Shown piece after piece: positions 48,620 to 58,846 of a DNA stretch of 64,000 nucleotides; positions within the stretch are counted from its first letter, which is position 1; the number at the start of each line of letters is the position of its first letter. Both the position numbers and the translations under genes were made by a program. The stretch is from Podospora pseudoanserina (lineage: Eukaryota; Ascomycota; Sordariomycetes; Sordariales; Podosporaceae). The notes beneath the pieces were generated by a model. The model saw nothing but the letters and a program-made list of their open reading frames with translations, was not told the DNA's origin and did not search any database. The stretch is from contig NC_085923.1 in the NCBI RefSeq assembly GCF_035222485.1, forward strand, positions 3,410,001 to 3,474,000, given 5' to 3'.

Positions 48620-49255
48620 TTTGACGACGAGATGACAGGAAACAATAAAAAGTCCCAGTCCCTGTCGGAGATTCATCAAGTACCTATTTATCCTGCAGAA
48701 ACATAGGAATCCCCGCAACGGGAGAATCCCACCACCCGACCACGTAACTCTCCAATGCAAGGGCCATCTTACTTTTCTCGGGCACCTGTCGTGTAACCAT
48801 AAAGTAGAGTGAGCTACTGCACCTGCTGGACAGCTCTGTCAAATTTGCTGACCAACATGCGATGAGTTTGTTGGTTCTGCCTTGGTGTAAGGTACCAAGC
48901 GTGCGAATGAGGGTCGGCAATCCAGTGCTCTAATGTAAGCCAAGGCGGTAACGAGGCAGACGTGGCGTGCAATAATGCAGTGCAAGCAGATTGTTGTTTT
49001 GACTCGAAGCTAAAGAGACGGCTTTTCCACAACCATCGACAATGAGAGTGGAAAAAGGTTGATCGATTAGATTGTAGGGAAAACAATATCTCAACTACGC
49101 TAATCAGTACGTCTGCAACCTCAATTGGCAATCCCCTCATCAAACTCAAGAGAAACAAGGAAGGACAACCGTGGACCAAGAATCCTGGTCACTGATTATG
49201 TCCTTTATAGCCCTTGCAAGACTCGCCGTAACCGTCGCATCTTCCCAGTTTCCCT
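48620..49255. other. Intergenic region
   Basis: Promoter of the FAD gene and 3' flank of the glycosyltransferase gene. An AGGTACC-type word at about 48890. No gene seen. Confidence 0.5.
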
Positions 49256-50753
49256 TCACATCATGGATTGTAGCCATCTCTCATGAGTCCTCTGGCCAAC
49301 ACTCTTAAGCCAGCCTGCTGTTTTTACGGCAGACAAAGCGGCCAAAGTGAGGTACTCCTCGCGGTCCGTCATCAGCTTTTCCAAAGCCTCCTCCCAAGGT
49401 CCAATATCTTGATCTGGAATGATGTAGTCCCCATTCTCATCTCGCTGATGACCGGTGACAGGGTTGATGGGAATGATGGGAGGGACGTTGACCTTGGCCT
49501 CAGGGAGCCCGCCAGAATTGGAAGCAATGACAGGGATACCACGAAGCTGCGCCTCCGTAACAATAAGCCCCCAGGCTTCGTGCCAGATGGATGGGGCGAG
49601 AAGAATCTTGATGCGGTCCCAAATGTCGTCGGTGTTCGGGGTAGTCGCCTCGATGCTGTCATCCATGGGTTAGTGTCATGCACTCCACCGCACAGTAGCT
49701 ACAGAAAAAAACACACCGGATATTGGGATAAGCCTTTATTCTCTCAATGTGTCGAGGTTTGGACCCCCAGCTAGTCCATGTGACAAACTTCATGTGTGGG
49801 AACTTGGCAGCCAGGCCAAGCACAATATCCAAGCCTTTGATGGGGGCCGGGTTGACCATACCAATCTCCTCCTTGTCGACATTGTTTCGAATAGCCGGCA
49901 TCCGACCAGTGTCAACATCGAGAAAAGTCCAAGGTGTGTGCGCCAGAAACTTGGTCTGAAGCCTGCCATGCTCCCATGCGTAACGTTGAATGGCCTTGGA
50001 CACGGACCAGACCCCGTCCAACTTGCGCAGCATCTCATTTTCCACCTTGGCGGAGATACAGTGGCCCTCTACACCTGCACAGTAGGGACCAAAAGGAACT
50101 TGTTCCGCCGAGTGCACAATACACACCCGTTTGAACGTCTCCCGAAGAGCATGACCAGCTGTGAGCTTCATGGTGAGGGAATCGTTGAAAAGAACGTGGG
50201 TAGGTCTGAAGTCGGTTATAGCTCTGGAGTATACTCCAGTAAGGCCCTTGATGCGGCTGCTGAGATCATCGTTCTACAGTTGAGCACAAATGGCAGTTAG
50301 CTTCAGGGTAGCAACAAGAGACAGTGAGAGGAGCCCTACTTCCAAATATGCCCGTGATTCCACCTAGAACTCGCCGGCTGGATAGGCAGCTTTGAACTCA
50401 TGACGCGCAATGGTGGTGTTGAGTATCCCCCACTCGTCGGTAAATTCGTTGATATGGAGCTTGTGCTCCTGGTTCTTGCCATCGGTGACAATGACAGGTT
50501 CCAAGCCTATCACGCCAGGATAGACTCCCTTGGCCTTGGCTCTCCTAGCATATTTATCGAGCTCCTCGGGGAAGGCATAGCAGACCTGGGCAGTGGCATG
50601 GCCCAGCCTGCTCAGGTTGCGTAGGAGACAGACATTCGCCTTGTAGCCGCCCGAAGAAGGAGTCAGGCCATGGGCCGTCTGGACAAGCAGCAAGCGCATT
50701 CTTGGACCGCCCCCGGGGGTATATCCTTCAAGTTGAAGCTGAGGGTAATGCAT
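49256..50753 (-). pseudogene. Group-1 (GT4-like) glycosyltransferase with one in-frame stop
   Basis: Three exons (50753-50340, 50273-49717, 49655-49256) would give 456 residues. The N-terminal Rossmann part (MRLLLVQTAHGLTPSSGGYK, then LLRNLSRLGHA) and the C-terminal donor-binding part (LLAPSIWHEAWGLIVTEAQL, GIPVIASNSGGLPEA) are typical of GT-B glycosyltransferases of group 1; the E-x7-E-type motif is present. A single TAG codon at 50366-50364, eight codons before the end of exon 1, interrupts an otherwise intact frame. Both introns keep phase and have normal ends. No alternative splice that avoids the stop looks credible. It may be a recent pseudogene, a strain allele, a sequencing error or a site of read-through. 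Sugar and acceptor are unknown. A TATATAAAAG box lies about 140 bp upstream. Confidence 0.8.
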
Positions 50754-52000
50754 TTGGGCTGATGGGTGTTGTTGAGAATGCGTGGTATAGAAGGTATAAG
50801 ACGAAACTGCCGCAAACCGATGAGGTCGAAGACAGGGTTGTCGATCGAGAGAAGAGTCGATATCCAATGCTGAAATAGGTCAAAGACGGTCTTTTATATA
50901 GGAAAAGAGAAGAGGCCGGCTACATGACGTTCTGGTCACCGGTTGAGCGAGTTATTTTCCAAGAACTCGAATCCAGATGCTGGTGACCAGAAGGGAGCAA
51001 GACAGGGCTGCACGAGATCGTCGTCCAATGTCCTCGTTTGTCCGCTTACGTGGAGTTTGATTTCGTGACACTTTTGGTAAAGTGAATAACGATAACTAGT
51101 GCCAAGAAAAGCGCGCAAAAGGAAATTGAAGGACGAGACCGTGATGCCGTCGTCAAAGCCGTCGGGGATTTGGTTGGGTGGTGGGTTGTATTTGGGTCAG
51201 GTGGGCAAGAAACTGATGGGGTCTGCAAACAGACAGCTTGACCCTCTGCCTTCCCCCTGTGCAAGAGGAAGGAACGAATGATGACCTCTCCGGGGACTCG
51301 GTCAGTGGAAACCGGAAACCATATAGTTCCTGCTCCGATTTGCGAGCCGCCAGATAAGCCGTACCTTCCTCTGATTCAAGGTAGATCACGAGCCCATGTG
51401 AAACATGCGAGTATTTTATTTAAACACCACATAATATAGAGATACCCTTTACTACGCCCAGTGGTGTTTCATTTGAACCTGGGTTTCTCTCAAGGACGCA
51501 ACAGACCCCATCGTAGATTTGGTAGAGTGCCACCTGCCATCCACTATGCAAACAAACTGGGCACGACATAATTCATCTCAAATACCTATTATCGTCCATG
51601 CTTTTCAATGGCATTTTGGCTCATCGGCCTTCATGAGGGCAGTTGAAACTGACAACCACTGCCGCAACAACACCGAGGAAACATTCGCACCCGAAACTAT
51701 TGGAGGGCCTGGCAGGTTCAGGGGCATGAACCTCTCGTATTAATGACGAACACCACCCTCGGACCCTCCCGCCGTCAATAGCCAGTGCACACCAACACCC
51801 ATGACGTTGATTCTGTGGCTTGTGACCCTTCTCTGTGTGTTTTGTCCAACACGGACACATCTGTGCACCCACCCATCCCCGGATCATGATGACATACCGG
51901 CCTCTGCAAACAAAACCACTGCCCTTTCCGCTCTTCCGCTCTCAACCTCTCATTTCCTTGCAACCTTACCTTACATTTTTGGTTTTTGACAACTTTCCCC
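50754..52000. other. Intergenic region between divergent genes
   Basis: Upstream of both the glycosyltransferase and the small plus-strand gene. Apart from the TATA box I see nothing definite. Confidence 0.5.
50891..50900 (-). promoter_or_regulatory. Putative TATA box of the glycosyltransferase gene
   Basis: On the minus strand TATATAAAAG, about 140 bp upstream of the ATG at 50753. Supported by sequence and position only. Confidence 0.45.
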
Positions 52001-52558
52001 ATGTCCTATACAGCATCAGCCAAGCAAATCGGCGACAAAGTAAACATGTCCTACGCCGGAAACTCCAAGGTTGGGTTCCCTAACATCTATGAGGACTCCA
52101 ACCAGAAGAACATCAAGAAATCCGAGATTGACGAGATGACGAGGCACTCGGGGGAGAATGTCAAGGGTTTCATGCCAAGTATTCCCAACATTTCCGTCTT
52201 CCCCGCCATGCATACTGACATATATGCTCCAGAGGATCAACCTGGCGAGGTGAACAGGTTGTACGAGGAGAAGGTATGACACGATCCATTGTTGCCCAGC
52301 CAGAGTTATACTGACAATGTCTCCTCCACAGTTCAAGAGAGAGCGGGCCGACGCCCTGAAGAATGACCCAACCCTAGCGGTACCTTGACTTGCCCCTTAT
52401 CACTCGACGCGGATTGGACTGACAACAGTTGCCAGGCGACCCTCAACAACAACAAGCCTTCGAAAGGTGCGATAATTGACAAGGAGATTGAGGAGGAAGA
52501 GCGGGCGATGCTTGAGAAGAAGAAGGGCAAGGGCATGACAGGGGAGAGCCATTACTAG
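52001..52558 (+). CDS. Small hydrophilic protein of unknown function (147 residues)
   Basis: Three exons (52001-52273, 52332-52379, 52436-52558) keep phase 0 at both junctions and give 147 residues. The ATG gives MSYTASAKQIGDKVNMSYAG. The protein has no signal peptide or membrane helix; it is rich in Lys, Glu, Asn and Asp and ends in a charged helix (EEEERAMLEKKKGKG). The middle segment (GFMPSIPNISVFPAMHTDIY) is more hydrophobic. The second intron uses the TTGCCAG acceptor; an upstream CAACAG acceptor would shift the frame. I do not recognise the family. Its stop lies only 36 bp from the stop of the convergent gene. Confidence 0.7.
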
Positions 52559-52594
52559 CAAGCATCCCGACTCCAATCTAGAATAGCCATCTAT

Positions 52595-54022
52595 CTAGTC
52601 GCCATCCAGCTCCCACAATTCATCCATGCTCTCTGACAGCTTCTCGGGGTTATCGTAGTCAAAGAACCAATCATGCACGATGGGCTCCCAGTCGAGGATC
52701 TCACTTCTTGGTGAGTCCTGTAAAATAGCCTCGAGTCGACGGTGGGGTAGCCGGTGGCCATCTCTGCAAATGGCCGCGGAATCTCTGTGACGGTTGACGG
52801 GGAATTCCTTGTGCGTGGTGTAATTATCATCAAATGACCACTGATCGATCGTCTGGGCCACCTGTATACTTTCTTTGGTAATTCTGATGTGGCCACTTCC
52901 TCCTGCTGCTGCCCAAGTTCTTGATCCTCCTTTTCTTCGAACTCGCACAACTCATCAGGTCGGTAACCCCGTTCCACCGCCCCCTGATAACCCTTGTCCT
53001 CCATCCATTCCTTGATTTTCTTCACTGGACCAACAGGAGGTAGCAGAAAGGCGTCCAGTAGATCATAATCGGACCAACTCTGCTTTTCAGCTGTGATCCC
53101 TGGTGGGTTGGTGGTAAGAAGTGCGTGCATCCAACTCGCACACATTGACACCGAGTCTGGCCCAAACCAGCCACCCCCGACAACATTCCCATCGTCATCA
53201 AAATGCCTATGCCAATTTCCGTCACAAAGAGAATACTCCCAATCGTGTTCCCACCTGACGTGCTCGAGTTCGTTGTAGACGTTGACAAATGTGCCGCCTC
53301 GGTAGGCACGATAGTCCCAACTTCCACCCGCGAACCCGTTCTTCAACACGACCGTTCTGTCCTCCCTCGACGACGCAACCACCCATTGTTCCACCTTGAG
53401 AATAATCTTCTCCCTCCACCCCTGGATGGCAATTCCATGCTGCCTCCAGGAAGGATGTAAATACCTCCCATAATTATCCCGCGGAAAGAACAACACCGGC
53501 TGAATCTCCACAACCTTCTCCTCTGCAGTTCTCAGTCGTCTCAACGCCAAAACACCACCCAGATTCCTCCCCGCTCGACCCTGCCCTGGTGAACTGCCCC
53601 TTCAACCCAGCCGCCACCCCCTCCCAGAACCCTTCAGAAGAAGAAAACTTCCCAACCTGACGGAGACAACCCTCCAGCAAAATACTGGTGCTCCATCCGC
53701 CCGAGATACCTGCCCCCCCTCCTCAACGTCTTCACCACGGCCACGCCGGGAAAAGTGAAACAGCTTTTCCGCGTCGGGGACTATCTCCTCGCAGGGCATG
53801 GCTTCAAAGTCGTCGGTGGCTGTGATGCCCAGCTGGTAGGCCTTTTTGGCGAGGTGAATAGTGGGAAAGAGGGTTATTCCGGGCGGGGCTTGGGGCCGCT
53901 TGATTCGGGCTGTTGACCGCAGTCGGACCTGTTTCTCGTTTGGGGTTGGGGGTGGGCGGTTCAAGGCACCGCTCAAAGTAGAGGCCGGGGAGGAACTGTC
54001 CGACGGGGAGTACGGTGTACAT
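52595..54022 (-). CDS. Uncharacterised multi-exon gene, model uncertain
   Basis: A strongly protein-like segment runs 53580 to about 52955 (VLFFPRDNYGRYLHPSWRQH, rich in Trp, Tyr and Asp). Upstream it is probably joined over an intron (53581-53709, GTATCT..GGGCAG) to a segment containing ITLFPTIHLAKKAYQLG. Downstream the frame changes between about 52955 and 52860 and continues (WSFDDNYTTHKEFPVNRHRD) to a stop at 52595. That change may be an intron with a non-consensus donor (about 59 bp) or a frameshift. The start is unclear: an ATG at 54022 opens MYTVLPVGQFLPGLYFERCL but in another frame. It may be a real gene with poor introns or an early pseudogene. No known domain recognised. Confidence 0.4.
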
Positions 54023-54450
54023 TGCTCGTGTTGGCTGTGGTTGATGATGATGACGGGGGATGAAGGTTTGGTTCGATGAGGTCAGGGGCAGGTCAAGTAT
54101 GTGTTAGATGGTCACAACAGGTCTCTCACGTGGAGAAGTGGCAATGAGTCCAGTGAATTGGGTGGGTTGGACATCGCAAGGCGAGCACTGGAACAGGCAG
54201 ATAGCGGACCAAACCTTATTCTCCTTCGACCGGTGATTCGGGCAAAATAAAGAGAACAGGTGAAGCCTGCAGTAACTGTGCCTTGTACAAAGCTCGCCTC
54301 AGACAAACCACATCCTGAGCAACATTGACTGGATTCTACACACAAACCTGACACTGACCGAGACCTACCTTGCCTAGCCAAACCTGAAAAACAAAAACAA
54401 AAAAAACACCAGCCCTACGCATTCTAGCCCTCAGACGCAAACCACCTACC
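54023..54450. other. Intergenic region
   Basis: Upstream of the uncertain gene and 3' flank of the F-box/ankyrin gene. Nothing recognised. Confidence 0.5.
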
Positions 54451-56856
54451 TCAATCCCCATCGTCATCACCATCCTGAATGTAGCACCTACCTACACACT
54501 GGACAGCCAGCTTCGGTGCTTGATCATAGTACATGCCGTCCCTGGAGAAAAGCTGCGCCCTTATCGCACTCGTCGTGTTGTTGCGTGCAAGGTTGCGCAG
54601 CACCTGATCCGCATATTCATCGACGTTGGTCCTGATGAGTTCCGCCCGACCATTCAAAGCTGGCGAGTTCCTACTAAAGGGGTTGAGCAACGAGAGCGTC
54701 TCATGTTCATAGAATATATTGGCAGCCCTAAGGTTGGCAATGTACGCGCTGTTCGATGGTGCATGTCGTGGCAGGGTCAAAAGCAGTGGAACCTGGGGCG
54801 TACAATACTCTTCATCACCACCATCGGCCGCAGCAGCAAAGCGCCTCAACTCATTGATCCGTCTCGTCAGGCTGCTACCCCGTCGCGGATTCTGGCGGGA
54901 AGCGCGCCAATGTTCACTGCCGAACGAAGAAAGCCCGAGACATCTGCAAAAGAACATCTTGGCCCGTAAAGATTCGTATCCAGGAGGCCCGAACATGTCC
55001 CTCCGGCGAGCGCCTCGTTCTAGCAGAAGCCTTACCAGCCCGAGATTTGCATTCTTGACAGCTAGTGCAATAGGTGCCCAGCCACCGATGGTCTGGGCGT
55101 GGATATCCGCACCGTTGTCGAGAAGAAGGCGTGCTGCCCTAACTTGCTCGTCGAGCTGGGTGGACAGACCAAAGAAACAGGCAAAGTGAAGCGGGGTCCA
55201 ACCTACCACGTCACGGGCATCGATTGCCAGGCCAGAAATCTCTGGACCGCCGAGAAACTCCACCAAAGGACGGACCCTGTCCCCCGAGGCAAACATGGAC
55301 GCGAAGTGAAGTGGTGTCATGCCTTCCGAGTCTCTTCTGTCCATGTCTGCTCCCATTGCAAGCAGAGAAGTGACGAGGGTGGAAGAACCAAGGAAGCCAA
55401 ACGGCAGACAGACCCAGCGGAGCGCGGTCAAATCACTGGTCCACCAGGTCGAATTGTAGTTGTTGGATAAGTCTCGGGTGTCAACGGCGGCGGAGGGTCT
55501 GCCGAACAGAGTCTCGCCATCCGTCTCGCATGCTTCGCCCATGCGTCTTAGCAGGCCAGAGGTGATTTGAAGGAAGTCTATAGCCGTGTGACCAAGCCCG
55601 TAGACAGTGGAGCAGTGTGTTATCCAGCGGTCGGTCAACTGAGTAACAGCCAGAAAAGGAGAAATCTCGCGTTGGGCGAAACTCACCATATCTAAGCCAG
55701 GCGGCTGGGACAAGCTTAGGGCGAATATCCGGAAGACCTCGGGGGTGCTATCCCTGTTATACCATGGGCACTCCTGATCGCTCGCGAGCATAGCAACTAT
55801 ACGTTGAGCATCACGACCAGCCCCATACTGCAACAGCAACCGCACCTTTTCTTCATCAAAAGAACAAGTGTCCCGGCCACTGGACGCTAGATATGCCATC
55901 AAGGGAGTAAGTTCACCATACAGCCCGCTCGGATATGCATCCCTTGTTATGTTGGTCGTGATCACCGGGGCGGATACATCAGGGCGCGAGTTCAAGTGGA
56001 AAATCCTCTGGCACGTACCGTACTGTCCCTTGAGCAGCGGATCAGCCCCGTGTTGCAGGAGGAGTTGGACTGTTTCTGCCGGTACGGACGACTGCATTGC
56101 AAGTCCCAAAGGAAGCTCGTGCCGTGCGTCGTACGGGTACCGGCCATAAAAGCGCCAGGACCAGCCAGTGTACAGATTGGGGTCGGCCCCGGCCTCCAAA
56201 AGGGCCTGAACAATACGGGGGTTTCCGCGCTGAAGGCTGGGTGTGTCATCCATGGTGCGGTGGAGAGGATATGAAGCTTTCAGTCGGTAGGCGTAGCAGT
56301 TGACCGAATAGCTGTCAGGAGAGTTGACGTCGGCGCCTCTCTGGCAAAGTGATCGCACCAGCAAGGCGTCGTCTATGTAGATGGCGAGCTTTAGTGGGGT
56401 GTTGAACATGCACTCGTGAAAATCGGGATCGCGGATGACCCAGGTACAGTCTACCGCGGTGCCGTGGTCGAATCGGTGGTTGACCGACGCGCCATGGGAC
56501 AGGGCACGGTCGAGCGTTTCTAGGAAGCTGAAAGTGCAGGCCCATCGGAGGGAGAGGCAGTCGAACTCGGCAACGTCGCGGGAGTACAAGGCGGGAATGG
56601 CAAGGTCGGCCAAGTAGCGGCAAGTGAGGGCGAGGTGGAAGAGGTCGGCCTGGTACAGGTAGCAGAATATGAGGAGGTGCAGTTCGTGGGGGAGGCGGTT
56701 GAGCATGGACTTTGCCGGAGGCCAATGCGGGGGAGGCAAGTCGTAAGGTTGGGCACCGTTGCACCATCGATCGTACAATGTTGTGTATTCCTGCTTTCTA
56801 AGCTCGAGATACTCGGCAAGCATCGGGTTGGGACGGCCCTCGCGGAAGACCCTCAT
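54451..56856 (-). CDS. F-box and ankyrin-repeat protein
   Basis: A single exon of 802 codons from the ATG at 56856 (801 residues). The frame is open for 52 more codons upstream but without an ATG, so 56856 is the most 5' start. An F-box-like segment (about residues 50-90, LNRLPHELHLLIFCYLYQAD) is followed by ankyrin units over residues 130-570, among them FNTPLKLAIYIDD, ELPLGLAMQSS, GMTPLHFASMF, GWTPLHFACFF and GWAPIALAVKN. The last 200 residues are less regular. Proteins of this architecture usually act as substrate receptors of SCF ubiquitin ligases (F-box to Skp1, ankyrins to target). The partner is unknown. Confidence 0.88.
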   Translation of the reverse strand: MRVFREGRPNPMLAEYLELRKQEYTTLYDRWCNGAQPYDLPPPHWPPAKSMLNRLPHELHLLIFCYLYQADLFHLALTCRYLADLAIPALYSRDVAEFDCLSLRWACTFSFLETLDRALSHGASVNHRFDHGTAVDCTWVIRDPDFHECMFNTPLKLAIYIDDALLVRSLCQRGADVNSPDSYSVNCYAYRLKASYPLHRTMDDTPSLQRGNPRIVQALLEAGADPNLYTGWSWRFYGRYPYDARHELPLGLAMQSSVPAETVQLLLQHGADPLLKGQYGTCQRIFHLNSRPDVSAPVITTNITRDAYPSGLYGELTPLMAYLASSGRDTCSFDEEKVRLLLQYGAGRDAQRIVAMLASDQECPWYNRDSTPEVFRIFALSLSQPPGLDMVSFAQREISPFLAVTQLTDRWITHCSTVYGLGHTAIDFLQITSGLLRRMGEACETDGETLFGRPSAAVDTRDLSNNYNSTWWTSDLTALRWVCLPFGFLGSSTLVTSLLAMGADMDRRDSEGMTPLHFASMFASGDRVRPLVEFLGGPEISGLAIDARDVVGWTPLHFACFFGLSTQLDEQVRAARLLLDNGADIHAQTIGGWAPIALAVKNANLGLVRLLLERGARRRDMFGPPGYESLRAKMFFCRCLGLSSFGSEHWRASRQNPRRGSSLTRRINELRRFAAAADGGDEEYCTPQVPLLLTLPRHAPSNSAYIANLRAANIFYEHETLSLLNPFSRNSPALNGRAELIRTNVDEYADQVLRNLARNNTTSAIRAQLFSRDGMYYDQAPKLAVQCVGRCYIQDGDDDGD

Positions 56857-57068
56857 CGTCGCAGTCTCGGAAAAAGAGGAGGAGAAGGTGCCAGGTCTGA
56901 GGTTGTGTACCTGTAGAGGGGCCGTTGCCTTTTGAACCGAAGCTGTCACGCTGTGCAACCAAGTCGCCAAGACAGAGGATCGCCAAGAATGAGGACGGAT
57001 GGGCGTCCTCACAACGGGACCATTGGGTGGGTATCATTGATTCTTAGACATTCTACGTACCCATGGCC

Positions 57069-57971
57069 CTACTTTTGCCGTATGTTTCTAGGCTTGCGCT
57101 TTTTGAAAACAACCGCTGCAACAGCCGGCTCTTCGTTGCCGAGCTCCTGTTTGACCATGGCTGGAGGCGCCTCATCTTGGACATCTTGGACATCTTGGAT
57201 GGCTTCCAGAGCAGGCCCGTCCTGGCTTTCCTCCTTCTTAACGACTGGAACCTCAGGCGCACCCTCCTCCCCCTTGACTTCGCCCTTAACCTCGGCGTCC
57301 TTCTCTTTCTTGGTCTTGACAATCGTCCCACTCAGCAGCTCCTCCAACTCTTTATCCTCTTCTTCTGGCATGCTTTTCGATCCAACCCCCCACCTCTTCC
57401 GTTTCTTGAACAGCCCATTCAGCGCCTCCTCTTGTTCCTTTTCTTCTTCTGTCCTTTCTCTTTCCCTCTTGACCCCCACCGCTCTGCCCTCATCTTTGGT
57501 ATCATCAGCAGTCTTATTGCCAGAATCTCCATCGTCAACGACCCTCGTAGAAGTGACGCTCCACTCCCCCACCATAGCCATATCCTTCCTCAGTTCGGTC
57601 GGGATATTCACCCCCAACTCGGCCAGCTGCTCCAGTTGTCTCTGTCGTTCAGCCTGTGATAGCTGCCCTGTTGGCGCTGGTGGTGGTGGCGCGCTGCTAG
57701 TGCTGCCGCCATGTTTCTTCGCCCCGGCGCCTCCACTCCCACTCCCTGACGCGGAAACAACTCCATTGAGCCTTTCCACCTCCCTCTTGGCCCTGTCCTT
57801 CTCTCGTTGTTCTTGCTCGGCGGATCTGTGGAGGTCGCGAAGGGAGCGCTTGATGGCGCCCTGGTGTTTGCCCGTAGACTCGTGGTTGGCGCGCTCGAGC
57901 TTGGTGTCGCGGACGTAGACGGAGCAGTGTTTGCACCAGTACTTGGGGGTTGATTTCCAGTATTCCGACAT
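57069..57971 (-). CDS. WBP4-like U1-type zinc-finger protein, likely spliceosomal
   Basis: Single exon of 300 residues from the ATG at 57971. The N-terminus MSEYWKSTPKYWCKHCSVYV holds a matrin/U1-type zinc finger: Cys13, Cys16, His30 and His36 (CX2CX13HX5H). The KYWCKHC..ESTGKHQ form is that of WBP4/FBP21 proteins, which sit in early spliceosomes. A charged coiled-coil (about 40-75) follows, then a Gly/Ser/Pro linker, acidic and lysine-rich tracts and a short QDV repeat (about residues 262-270). It ends in a basic KKRKPRNIRQK that could be a nuclear signal. The WW domains of metazoan WBP4 are not seen, so the match is to the N-terminal module. Nuclear splicing role inferred. Confidence 0.85.
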   Translation of the reverse strand: MSEYWKSTPKYWCKHCSVYVRDTKLERANHESTGKHQGAIKRSLRDLHRSAEQEQREKDRAKREVERLNGVVSASGSGSGGAGAKKHGGSTSSAPPPPAPTGQLSQAERQRQLEQLAELGVNIPTELRKDMAMVGEWSVTSTRVVDDGDSGNKTADDTKDEGRAVGVKRERERTEEEKEQEEALNGLFKKRKRWGVGSKSMPEEEDKELEELLSGTIVKTKKEKDAEVKGEVKGEEGAPEVPVVKKEESQDGPALEAIQDVQDVQDEAPPAMVKQELGNEEPAVAAVVFKKRKPRNIRQK

Positions 57972-58846
57972 TGTGGGCGGTGTGTAGGCGTCAGCTGTGT
58001 TGATGAGGATGGTCGTCGCAGAATGTTTGATGAGTTTGATGATGGCTGACAGCCAAGCAGATGGATAATGGATGCGGCAGGCCGGAAAAGCCCCGGGGTA
58101 TGGGAATCTTGGCAACGAGCAAACAGTGCACGAACCATATGGCAGCCCAAATGCTGCCCCACCACACCACTGCAGGATCCCGCATGATTACCCAACACGA
58201 CAGACGCCATCATCATCGCGACATGTACGCGTCGACTTCATTCCACACCTCAGCTCCCATCGGTTTCATGTTTGACTCATCACCGAGACCGCCGATGGTG
58301 ATGTCCTCGGAGTGGTGGTGTGAGCTCATGTCATATCCTACCACACGACAGTGCGCCCAGAGTTGTCGAGATATCTTTCTCCCATTGTATAAAGCTTGCC
58401 CTCCTCTCGAGAGAGCCCATCTACTTACAAAAAAGACGAAGCGTCGGAAAAAAAGATCGCCGCAGTAATGGGGAACTATGTAATTATCACCTCCCCCTGA
58501 TTACGTCCCATGTATCTTGTCCCCCCATGTCATCATGAACTGCAAAAGAAATCCCGAGAACAAAGCTGGAAAGAAGAAAACGACCTCAAATTGCCACCCA
58601 CCTCAAAAGTAAACACAAGTGAAATCTTCGTGTTAGCTTGCCTCCCCTAGCTTTCATCATTATCGTGCCCATGATTCCCCTTTCCCCCAGATCCCCCCGC
58701 TTTTTGATGACCCATTAAAAGGCGAGAAAACAACGCGCCTTGCCCGAAGAAAAGAAAAAGAATTAACAATGTAGAGGCGGTCAGGGTTCGTGAAAAAGAT
58801 GGTCTGGTAGAGATGAGTTGCCGGTTAGGCTGGCGGTGGAAGGCGG
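57972..58846. other. Intergenic region
   Basis: Promoter of the WBP4-like gene and 3' flank of the cell-wall protein gene. No gene seen. Confidence 0.5.

Noticed and set aside
52870-52905. 35-nt intron GTGGCC..TACAG to fix the frame change
   Set aside because: Too short for a fungal intron and lacks a branch site, although phase would fit; kept only as a possibility.
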